The notes below the pieces were generated by a model, which saw only the letters and a list, made by a program, of their open reading frames with translations, ran no database searches and was not told the origin of the DNA. Below are positions 39,366 through 50,199 of a stretch of 64,000 nucleotides of DNA, in pieces (the stretch's first letter is position 1; each line of letters opens with the position of its first letter). The stretch comes from Euwallacea fornicatus. Lineage: Eukaryota > Arthropoda > Insecta > Coleoptera > Curculionidae. Position numbers and translations under genes: made by a program. The stretch lies in assembly GCF_040115645.1 (NCBI RefSeq), contig NW_027096029.1, forward strand, positions 186,001 to 250,000. The letters are read 5' to 3'.

Positions 39366-39425
39366 AGACTTTTCAAAATTTGAAGCTCGATAACTTCGGC
39401 AAATGAGGACCAAATTTGTTAAACA
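39366..39425. repeat. Family-A tract inside domain B, no. 3
   Basis: About 60 bases with family-A states (gagacttttcaaaatttg, cttcggcaaatgaggacc, ttaaacaaag) between family-B flanks. The left switch lies in the shared core, and the next monomer is B again with ctccacgag and gacgtcacaac. Family-A states are absent from the neighbouring monomers. Confidence 0.82.
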
Positions 39426-41829
39426 AAGTGTCAAATTAATCAGCTCCACGAGATTTTTGAGACGTCACAACAAATCATAATTGCATCTTGTTGCATTTCC
39501 GAGAAAAATAGTACTTTGTGTGCTCAAACACACAACTTTCGTAACATTTCAAACTTCGAAGCTCGATAACTTCGGCAAACAAACTCCAAGTTTCTTAAAC
39601 GAGGTGTCAAATTAATCAGCTCGTCGAGATTTTTGAGACGTTACAACAAATCATGATTGCATCTTGTTGCATTTCCAAGAAAAATAGTACTTTATGTGCT
39701 CAAACACAGAACATTTGTAACATTTCAAATTTCGAAGCTCGATAACTTCGGCAAACAAACTTCAAGTTTCTTAAACGAGGTGTCAAATTAATCAGCTCGT
39801 CGAGATCTTTGAGACGTCACAACAAATGATAATTGCATCTTGTTGCATTTCCAAGAAAAATAGTACTTTATGTGCTCAAACACACAACTTTCGTAACATT
39901 TCAAACTTGGAAGCTCGTTAACTTCGACAAATGATCACCAAGTTTCTTAAACGAAGTGTCAAATTAATCAGCTCGTCGAGATCTTTGAGATGTCACAACA
40001 AATGATAATTGCATCTTGTTGCATTTCCAAGAAAAATAGTACTTTATGTGCTCAAACACACAACTTTCGTAACATTTCAAACTTCGAAGCTCGTTAACTT
40101 CGACAAATGATCACCAAGTTTCTTAAACGAAGTGTCAAATTAATCAGCTCGTCGAGATCTTTGAGACGTCACAACAAATCATGATTGCATCTTGTTGCAT
40201 TTCCCAGAAAAATAGTACTTTATGTGCTCAAACACACAACATTCGTAACATTTCAAACTTTGAAGCTCGTTAACTTCGACAAATGATCACCAAATTTCTT
40301 AAACGAAGTGTCAAATTAATCAGCTCCACGAGATCTTTGAGACGTCACAACAAATCATGATTGCATCTTGTTGCATTTCCAAGAAAAATAGTACTTTATG
40401 TGCTCAAACACACAACATTCGTAACATTTCAAACTTTGAAGCTCGTTAACTTCGACAAATGATCACCAAATTTCTTAAACGAAGTGTCAAATTAATCAGC
40501 TCCACGAGATCTTTGAGACGTCACAACAAATCATGATTGCATCTTGTTGCATTTCCGAGAAAAATAGTACTTTGTGTGCTCAAACACACAACTTTCGTAA
40601 CATTTCAAACTTCGAAGCTCGATAACTACGGCAAACAAACTCCAAATTTCTTAAACGAGGTGTCAAATTAATCAGCTCGTCGAGATCTTTGAGACGTCAC
40701 AACAAATCATGATTGCATCTTGTTGCATTTCCAAGAAAAATAGTACTTTATGTACTCAAACACAGAACATTTGTAACATTTCAAATTTCGAAGCTCGATA
40801 ACTTCGGCAAACAAACTTCAAGTTTCTTAAACGAAGTGTCAAATTAATCAGCTCCACGAGATCTTTGAGACGTCACAACAAATCATGATTGCATCTTGTT
40901 GCATTTCCGAGAAAAATAGTACTTTGTGTGCTCAAACACACAACTTTTGTAACATTTCAAACTTCGAAGCTCGATAACTTCGGCAAACAAACTCCAAGTT
41001 TCTTAAACGATGTGTCAAATTAATCAGCTCGTCGAGATCTTTGAGACGTCACAACAAATCATGATTGCATCTTGTTGCATTTCCAAGAAAAATAGTACTT
41101 TATGTACTCAAACACAGAACATTTGTAACATTTCAAATTTCGAAGCTCGATAACTTCGGCAAACAAACTTCAAGTTTCTTAAACGAAGTGTCAAATTAAT
41201 CAGCTCCACAAGATCTTTGAGACGTCACAACAAATCATGATTGCATCTTGTTGCATTTCCAAGAAAAATAGTACTTTATGTGCTCAAACACACAACATTC
41301 GTAACATTTCAAACTTTGAAGCTCGTTAACTTCGACAAATGATCACCAAATTTCTTAAACGAAGTGTCAAATTAATCAGCTCCACGAGATCTTTGAGACG
41401 TCACAACAAATCATGATTGCATCTTGTTGCATTTCCAAGAAAAATAGTACTTTATGTGCTCAAACACACAACATTCGTAACATTTCAAACTTTGAAGCTC
41501 GTTAACTTCGACAAATGATCACCAAATTTCTTAAACGAAGTGTCAAATTAATCAGCTCCACGAGATCTTTGAGACGTCACAACAAATCATGATTGCATCT
41601 TGTTGCATTTCCGAGAAAAATAGTACTTTGTGTGCTCAAACACACAACTTTCGTAACATTTCAAACTTCGAAGCTCGATAACTACGGCAAACAAACTCCA
41701 AATTTCTTAAACGAGGTGTCAAATTAATCAGCTCCACGAGATCTTTGAGACGTCACAACATATCATGATTGCATTTTGTTGCATTTCCAAGAAAAATAGT
41801 ACTTTATGTGCTCAAACACACAACTTTTG

Positions 41830-41889
41830 AGACTTTTCAAATTTTGAAGCTCGATAACATCGGCAAATGAGGACCAAATTTGTTAAACA
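41830..41889. repeat. Family-A tract inside domain B, no. 4
   Basis: Family-A states gagacttttcaaattttg, acatcggcaaatgaggacc and ttaaacaaag, then ctcgtcgag of family B. The caaattttgaag variant is shared with tract no. 5, which lies 2,112 bp (12 monomers) to the right, so these two are copies of one event. Confidence 0.82.
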
Positions 41890-41996
41890 AAGTGTCAAAT
41901 TAATCAGCTCGTCGAGATCTTTGAGATGTCACAACAAATGATAATTGCATCTTGTTGCATTTCCAAGAAAAATAGTACTTTATGTGCTCAAACACA

Positions 41997-42348
41997 GAAC
42001 ATTTGTAACATTTCAAATTTCGAAGCTCGTTAACTTCGACAAATGATCACCAAGTTTCTTAAACGAAGTGTCAAATTAATCAGCTCGTCGAGATCTTTGA
42101 GATGTCACAACAAATGATAATTGCATCTTGTTGCATTTCCAAGAAAAATAGTACTTTATGTGCTCAAACACACAACATTTGTAATATTTCAAATTTCGAA
42201 GCTCGATAACTTCGGCAAACAAACTCCAAGTTTCTTAAATGAAGTGTCAAATTAATCAGCTCCACGAGATCTTCGAGATGTCACAACAAATCATGATTGC
42301 ATCTTGTTGCATTTCCGAGAAAAATAGTACTTTGTGTGCTCAAACACA
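41997..42348. repeat. 352-bp dimer, tandem duplicate (left copy)
   Basis: Two monomers (cagaacattt, B1 tail, gagatg, gtaatatttc, B2 tail, cttaaatgaag, cttcgagatg, ttccgagaaa, actttgtgtgc) are repeated directly at 42,349-42,700. Two substitutions separate the copies: gatcaccaag here versus gatcccaaag in the right copy, at 42,401 and 42,403. This is the smallest clear segment duplication seen in the window and has the dimer length. Confidence 0.85.
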
Positions 42349-42700
42349 GAACATTTGTAACATTTCAAATTTCGAAGCTCGTTAACTTCGACAAATGATC
42401 CCAAAGTTTCTTAAACGAAGTGTCAAATTAATCAGCTCGTCGAGATCTTTGAGATGTCACAACAAATGATAATTGCATCTTGTTGCATTTCCAAGAAAAA
42501 TAGTACTTTATGTGCTCAAACACACAACATTTGTAATATTTCAAATTTCGAAGCTCGATAACTTCGGCAAACAAACTCCAAGTTTCTTAAATGAAGTGTC
42601 AAATTAATCAGCTCCACGAGATCTTCGAGATGTCACAACAAATCATGATTGCATCTTGTTGCATTTCCGAGAAAAATAGTACTTTGTGTGCTCAAACACA
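42349..42700. repeat. 352-bp dimer, tandem duplicate (right copy)
   Basis: Right copy of the dimer at 41,997-42,348. The private gatcccaaag change destroys the tgatcac motif in this copy only. The repeat ends where cacagaac of the left copy would recur but cacacaac is found. Confidence 0.85.
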
Positions 42701-43941
42701 CAACTTTCGTAACATTTCAAACTTCGAAGCTCGATAACTTCGGCAAACAAACTTCAAGTTTCTTAAACGAGGTGTCAAATTAATCAGCTCGTCGAGATCT
42801 TTGAGACGTCACAACAAATGATAATTGCATCTTGTTGCATTTCCAAGAAAAATAGTACTTTATGTGCTCAAACACACAACTTTCGTAACATTTCAAACTT
42901 GGAAGCTCGTTAACTTCGACAAATGATCACCAAGTTTCTTAAACGAAGTGTCAAATTAATCAGCTCGTCGAGATCTTTGAGATGTCACAACAAATGATAA
43001 TTGCATCTTGTTGCATTTCCAAGAAAAATAGTACTTTATGTGCTCAAACACACAACTTTCGTAACATTTCAAACTTCGAAGCTCGTTAACTTCGACAAAT
43101 GATCACCAAGTTTCTTAAACGAAGTGTCAAATTAATCAGCTCGTCGAGATCTTTGAGACGTCACAACAAATCATGATTGCATCTTGTTGCATTTCCCAGA
43201 AAAATAGTACTTTATGTGCTCAAACACACAACTTTTGTAACATTTCAAACTTCGAAGCTCGATAACTTCGGCAAACAAACTCCAAGTTTCTTAAACGATG
43301 TGTCAAATTAATCAGCTCGTCGAGATCTTTGAGACGTCACAACAAATCATAATTGCATCTTGTTGCATTTCCAAGAAAAATAGTACTTTATGTACTCAAA
43401 CACAGAACATTTGTAACATTTCAAATTTCGAAGCTCGATAACTTCGGCAAACAAACTTCAAGTTTCTTAAACGAAGTGTCAAATTAATCAGCTCCACAAG
43501 ATCTTTGAGACGTCACAACAAATCATGATTGCATCTTGTTGCATTTCCAAGAAAAATAGTACTTTATGTGCTCAAACACACAACATTCGTAACATTTCAA
43601 ACTTTGAAGCTCGTTAACTTCGACAAATGATCACCAAATTTCTTAAACGAAGTGTCAAATTAATCAGCTCCACGAGATCTTTGAGACGTCACAACAAATC
43701 ATGATTGCATCTTGTTGCATTTCCGAGAAAAATAGTACTTTGTGTGCTCAAACACACAACTTTCGTAACATTTCAAACTTCGAAGCTCGATAACTACGGC
43801 AAACAAACTCCAAATTTCTTAAACGAGGTGTCAAATTAATCAGCTCCACGAGATCTTTGAGACGTCACAACATATCATGATTGCATTTTGTTGCATTTCC
43901 AAGAAAAATAGTACTTTATGTGCTCAAACACACAACTTTTG

Positions 43942-44001
43942 AGACTTTTCAAATTTTGAAGCTCGATAACATCGGCAAATGAGGACCAAATTTGTTAAAC
44001 A
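43942..44001. repeat. Family-A tract inside domain B, no. 5
   Basis: Same states as tract no. 4 (caaattttgaag, acatcgg, aaatgaggacc, ttaaacaaag), 12 monomers to the right, inside the 41,387-41,996 / 43,499-44,108 duplication. It was therefore multiplied by segment duplication. Confidence 0.82.
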
Positions 44002-44997
44002 AAGTGTCAAATTAATCAGCTCGTCGAGATCTTTGAGATGTCACAACAAATGATAATTGCATCTTGTTGCATTTCCAAGAAAAATAGTACTTTATGTGCT
44101 CAAACACACAACATTTGTAATATTTCAAATTTCGAAGCTCGATAACTTCGGCAAACAAACTCCAAGTTTCTTAAATGAAGTGTCAAATTAATCAGCTCCA
44201 CGAGATCTTCGAGATGTCACAACAAATCATGATTGCATCTTGTTGCATTTCCGAGAAAAATAGTAATTTGTGTGCTCAAACACACAACTTTCGTAACATT
44301 TCAAACTTCGAAGCTCGATAACTTCGGCAAACAAACTTCAAGTTTCTTAAACGAGGTGTCAAATTAATCAGCTCGTCGAGATCTTTGAGACGTCACAACA
44401 AATGATAATTGCATCTTGTTGCATTTCCAAGAAAAATAGTACTTTATGTGCTCAAACACACAACTTTCGTAACATTTCAAACTTGGAAGCTCGTTAACTT
44501 CGACAAATGATCACCAAGTTTCTTAAACGAAGTGTCAAATTAATCAGCTCCACAAGATCTTTGAGACGTCACAACAAATCATGATTGCATCTTGTTGCAT
44601 TTCCAAGAAAAATAGTACTTTATGTGCTCAAACACACAACATTCGTAACATTTCAAACTTTGAAGCTCGTTAACTTCGACAAATGATCACCAAATTTCTT
44701 AAACGAAGTGTCAAATTAATCAGCTCCACGAGATCTTTGAGACGTCACAACAAATCATGATTGCATCTTGTTGCATTTCCGAGAAAAATAGTACTTTGTG
44801 TGCTCAAACACACAACTTTCGTAACATTTCAAACTTCGAAGCTCGATAACTACGGCAAACAAACTCCAAATTTCTTAAACGAGGTGTCAAATTAATCAGC
44901 TCCACGAGATCTTTGAGACGTCACAACATATCATGATTGCATTTTGTTGCATTTCCAAGAAAAATAGTACTTTATGTGCTCAAACACACAACTTTTG

Positions 44998-45096
44998 AGA
45001 CTTTTCAAAATTTGAAGCTTGATAACTTCGGCAAATGAGGACCAAATTTGTTAAACAAAGTGGCAAATTAATCAGCTCGACGAGATCTTTAAGATG
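44998..45096. repeat. Family-A tract inside domain B, no. 6
   Basis: Longer than nos. 3-5: gagacttttc, caaaatttgaagcttg, aaatgaggacc, ttaaacaaagtggc, ctcgacgag and tttaagatg are all family A, then family B resumes with gattgcatcttgttgc. It contains aagctt at 45,015-45,020, the only such site I noticed in the array, made by a c-to-t change in gaagctcg. Confidence 0.83.
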
Positions 45097-46679
45097 TCAC
45101 AACAAATCATGATTGCATCTTGTTGCATTTCCAAGAAAAATAGTACTTTATGTGCTCAAACACACAACTTTCGTAACATTTCAAACTTTGAAGCTCGTTA
45201 ACTTCGACAAATGATCACCAAGTTTCTTAAACGAAGTGTCAAATTAATCAGCTCGTCGAGATCTTTGAGATGTCACAACAAATGATAATTGCATCTTGTT
45301 GCATTTCCAAGAAAAATAGTACTTTATGTGCTCAAACACACAACATTTGTAATATTTCAAATTTCGAAGCTCGATAACTTCGGCAAACAAACTCCAAGTT
45401 TCTTAAATGAAGTGTCAAATTAATCAGCTCCACGAGATCTTCGAGATGTCACAACAAATCATGATTGCATCTTGTTGCATTTCCGAGAAAAATAGTACTT
45501 TGTGTGCTCAAACACACAACTTTCGTAACATTTCAAACTTCGAAGCTCGATAACTTCGGCAAACAAACTCCAAGTTTCTTAAACGAGGTGTCAAATTAAT
45601 CAGCTCGTCGAGATCTTTGAGACGTCACAACAAATCATGATTGCATCTTGTTGCATTTCCAAGAAAAATAGTACTTTATGTGCTCAAACACACAACTTTC
45701 GTAACATTTCAAACTTTGAAGCTCGTTAACTTCGACAAATGATCACCAAGTTTCTTAAACGAAGTGTCAAATTAATCAGCTCGTCGAGATCTTTGAGATG
45801 TCACAACAAATGATAATTGCATCTTGTTGCATTTCCAAGAAAAATAGTACTTTATGTGCTCAAACACACAACATTTGTAATATTTCAAATTTCGAAGCTC
45901 GATAACTTCGGCAAACAAACTTCAAGTTTCTTAAACGAAGTGTCAAATTAATCAGCTCGTCGAGATCTTTGAGACGTCACAACAAATGATAATTGCATCT
46001 TGTTGCATTTCCAAGAAAAATAGTACTTTATGTGCTCAAACACACAACTTTTGTAACATTTCAAACTTCGAAGCTCGATAACTTCGGCAAATGATCACCA
46101 AATTTCTTAAACGAAGTGTCAAATTAATCAGCTCGTCGAGATCTTTGAGATGTCACAACAAATGATAATTGCATCTTGTTGCATTTCCAAGAAAAATAGT
46201 ACTTTATGTGCTCAAACACACAACTTTTGTAACATTTCAAACTTCGAAGCTCGATAACTTCGGCAAACAAACTCCAAGTTTCTTAAACGAGGTGTCAAAT
46301 TAATCAGCTCGTCGAGATCTTTGAGACGTCACAACAAATGATAATTGCATCTTGTTGCATTTCCAAGAAAAATAGTACTTTATGTGCTCAAACACACAAC
46401 TTTCGTAACATTTCAAACTTCGAAGCTCGGTAACTTCGGCAAATGATCACCAAATTTCTTAAACGAAGTGTCAAATTAATCAGCTCGTCGAGATCTTTGA
46501 GACGTCACAACAAATCATGATTGCATCTTGTTGCATTTCCAAGAAATATAGTACTTTATGTGCTCAAACACACAACTTTCGTAACATTTCAAACTTCGAA
46601 GCTCGGTAACTTCGGCAAATGATCACCAAATTTCTTAAACGAACTGTCAAATTAATCAGCTCGTCGAGATCTTTGAGAT

Positions 46680-49600
46680 GTCACAACAAATGATAATTGC
46701 ATCTTGTTGCATTTCCAAGAAAAATAGTACTTTATGTGCTCAAACACACAACTTTTGTAACATTTCAAACTTTGAAGCTCGATAACTTCGGCAAACAAAC
46801 TCCAAGTTTCTTAAACGAGGTGTCAAATTAATCAGCTCGTCGAGATCTTTGAGACGTCACAACAAATGATAATTGCATCTTGTTGCATTTCCAAGAAAAA
46901 TAGTACTTTATGTGCTCAAACACACAACTTTCGTAACATTTCAAACTTCAAAGCTCGGTAACTTCGGCAAATGATCACCAAATTTCTTAAACGAAGTGTC
47001 AAATTAATCAGCTCGTCGAGATCTTTGAGACGTCACAACAAATCATGATTGCATCTTGTTGCATTTCCAAGAAAAATAGTACTTTATGTGCTCAAACACA
47101 CAACTTTCGTAACATTTCAAACTTCGAAGCTCGGTAACTTCGGCAAACGATCACCAAATTTCTTAAACGAAGTGTCAAATTAATCAGCTCGTCGAGATCT
47201 TTGAGATGTCACAACAAATGATAATTGCATCTTGTTGCATTTCCAAGAAAAATAGTACTTTATGTGCTCAAACACACAACTTTTGTAACATTTCAAACTT
47301 TGAAGCTCGTTAACTTCGAAAAATGATCACCAAATTTCTTAAACGAAGTGTCAAATTAATCAGCTCGTCGAGATCTTTGAGACGTCACAACAAATCATGA
47401 TTGCATCTTGTTGCATTTCAAAGAAAAATAGTACTTTATGTGCTCAAACACAGAACATTTGTAACATTTCGAATTTCGAAGCTCGATAACTTCGGCAAAC
47501 AAACTCCAAGTTTCTTAAACGAAGTGTCAAATTAATCAGCTCGTCGAGATCTTTGAGACGTCACAACAAATCATGATTGCATCTTGTTGCATTTCCAAGA
47601 AAAATAGTACTTTATGTGCTCAAACACACAACTTTCGTAACATTTCAAACTTTGAAGCTCGTTAACTTCGACAAATGATCACCAAATTTCTTAGACGAAG
47701 TGTCAAATTAATCAGCTCCACGAGATCTTTGAGACGTCACAACAAATCATGATTGCATCTTGTTGCATTTCAAAGAAAAATAGTACTTTATGTGCTCAAA
47801 CACAGAACATTTGTAACATTTCGAATTTCGAAGCTCGATAACTTCGGCAAACAAACTCCAAGTTTCTTAAACGAAGTGTCAAATTAATCAGCTCGTCGAG
47901 ATCTTTGAGATGTCACAACAAATGATAATTGCATCTTGTTGCATTTCCAAGAAAAATAGTACTTTATGTGCTCAAACACACAACTTTCGTAACATTTCAA
48001 ACTTTGAAGCTCGTTAACTTCGACAAATGATCACCAAGTTTCTTAAACGAAGTGTCAAATTAATCACCTCCACGAGATTTTTGAGACGTCACAACAAATC
48101 ATGATTGCATCTTGTTGCATTTCCAAGACAAATAGTACTTTATATGTTCAAACACACAACTTTTGTAACATTTCAAACTTCGAAGCTCGATAACTTCGTC
48201 AAACAAACTTCAAGTTTCTTAAACGAGGTGTAAAATTAATCAGCTCGTCGAGATCTTTGAGATGTCACAACAAATGATAATTGCATCTTGTTGCATTTCC
48301 AAGAAAAATAGTACTTTATGTGCTCAAACACACAACTTTCGTAACATTTCAAACTTCGAAGCTCGGTAACTTCGACAAATGATCACCAAATTTCTTAAAC
48401 GAAGTGTCAAATTAATCAGCTCGTCGAGATCTTTGAGACGTCACAACAAATCATGATTGCATCTTGTTGCATTTCCAAGAAAAATAGTACTTTATGTGCT
48501 GAAACACACAACTTTTGTAACATTTCAAATTTTGAAGCTCGTTAACTTCGACAAATGATCACCAAATTTCTTAAACGAAGTGTCAATTTAATCAGCTCCA
48601 CGAGATCTTTGAGACGTCACAACAAATCACGATTGCATCTTGTTGCATTTCCAAGAAAAATAGTACTTTATGTGCTCAAACACACAACTTTTGTAACATT
48701 TCAAACTTTGAAGCTCGTTAACTTCGAAAAATGATCACCAACTTTCTTAAACGAAGGGTCAATTTAATCAGCTCCACGAGATCTTTGAGACGTCACAACA
48801 AATCATGATTGCATCTTGTTGCATTTCCAAGAAAAATAGTACTTTATGTGCTCAAACACACAACTTTTGTAACATTTCAAACTTTGAAGCTCGTTAACTT
48901 CGAAAAATGATCACCAACTTTCTTAAACGAAGTGTCAAATTAATCAGCTTCACGAGATCTTTGAGACGTCACAACAAATCATGATTGCATCTTGTTGCAT
49001 TTCCAAGAAAAATAGTACTTTATGTGCTCAAACACACAACTTTTGTAACATTTCAAACTTTGAAGCTCGTTAACTTCGAAAAATGATCACCAACTTTCTT
49101 AAACGAAGTGTCAAATTAATCAGCTCCACGAGATCTTTGAGACGTCACAACAAATCATGATTGCATCTTGTTGCATTTCCAAGAAAAATAGTACTGTATG
49201 TGCTAAAACACACAACTTTTGTAACATTTCAAACTTTGAAGCTCGTTAACTTCGAAAAATGATCACCAAATTTCTTAAACGAAGTGTCAAATTAATCAGC
49301 TCGTCGAGATCTTTGAGACGTCACAACAAATCATGATTGCATCTTGTTGCATTTCCAAGAAAAATAGTACTTTATGTGCTGAAACACACAACTTTTGTAA
49401 CATTTCAAATTTTGAAGCTCGTTAACTTCGACAAATGATCACCAAATTTCTTAAACGAAGTGTCAATTTAATCAGCTCCACGAGATCTTTGAGACGTCAC
49501 AACAAATCACGATTGCATCTTGTTGCATTTCCAAGAAAAATAGTACTTTATGTGCTCAAACACACAACTTTTGTAACATTTCAAACTTTGAAGCTCGTTA

Positions 49601-50199
49601 ACTTCGAAAAATGATCACCAACTTTCTTAAACGAAGTGTCAAATTAATCAGCTCCACGAGATCTTTGAGACGTCACAACAAATCATGATTGCATCTTGTT
49701 GCATTTCCAAGAAAAATAGTACTTTATGTGCTCAAACACACAACTTTCGTAACATTTCAAACTTTGAAGCTCGTTAACTTCGACAAATGATCACCAAATT
49801 TCTTAAACGAAGTGTCAAATTAATCAGCTCCACGAGATCTTTGAGACGTCACAACAAATCATGATTGCATCTTGTTGCATTTCAAAGAAAAATAGTACTT
49901 TATGTGCTCAAACACAGAACATTTGTAACATTTCGAATTTCGAAGCTCGATAACTTCGGCAAACAAACTCCAAGTTTCTTAAACGAAGTGTCAAATTAAT
50001 CAGCTCCACGAGATCTTTGAGACGTCACAACAAATCACGATTGCATCTTGTTGCATTTCCAAGAAAAATAGTACTTTATGTGCTCAAACACACAACTTTC
50101 GTAACATTTCAAACTTTGAAGCTCGTTAACTTCGGCAAACAAACTTCAAGTTTCTTAAACGAAGTGTCAAATTAATCAGCTCGTCGAGATCTTTGAGAC
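46680..50199. repeat. 20-monomer (3,520-bp) higher-order unit, copy 1
   Basis: Three parts match the next 3,520 bp in order: 46,680-47,419 with 50,200-50,939 (one difference, cggcaaacgatc at 47,148); 47,912 to about 48,500 with 51,432 to about 52,020 (cttcgacaaat versus cttcggcaaat at 48,375); and 49,206-49,986 with 52,726-53,506 (one difference, tttcgaattt at 49,935). Markers are cttcaaagctcgg, cttcgaaaaatg, catttcaaagaaaa, gtgtcaatttaatc, aaatcacgattg and gtgctgaaac. The parts between have diverged or been replaced, for example a run of three or four near-identical cttcgaaaaatg monomers at 48.7-49.3 kb. Confidence 0.83.

Larger units (their letters stand above)
38072..46679. repeat. Domain B mosaic with short-range duplications and family-A tracts
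   Basis: No long block dominates. Around 37,917 and 38,621 a four-monomer (704 bp) repeat carries gacaaatag and tatatgttc. 40,927-41,436 matches 43,215-43,724 (13 monomers), 41,387-41,996 matches 43,499-44,108 (12 monomers), and about 450 bases near 43.5-43.95 kb match 44.55-45.0 kb (6 monomers). The rare group acaacatatcatgattgcattttg occurs four times, near 39,295, 41,759, 43,871 and 44,927, and each time precedes a family-A tract. Other local states are cttaaatgaagtg, cttcgagatg, gtaatatttc and gataactacggc. From 45.6 kb the monomers become plain B1/B2. Confidence 0.78.
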
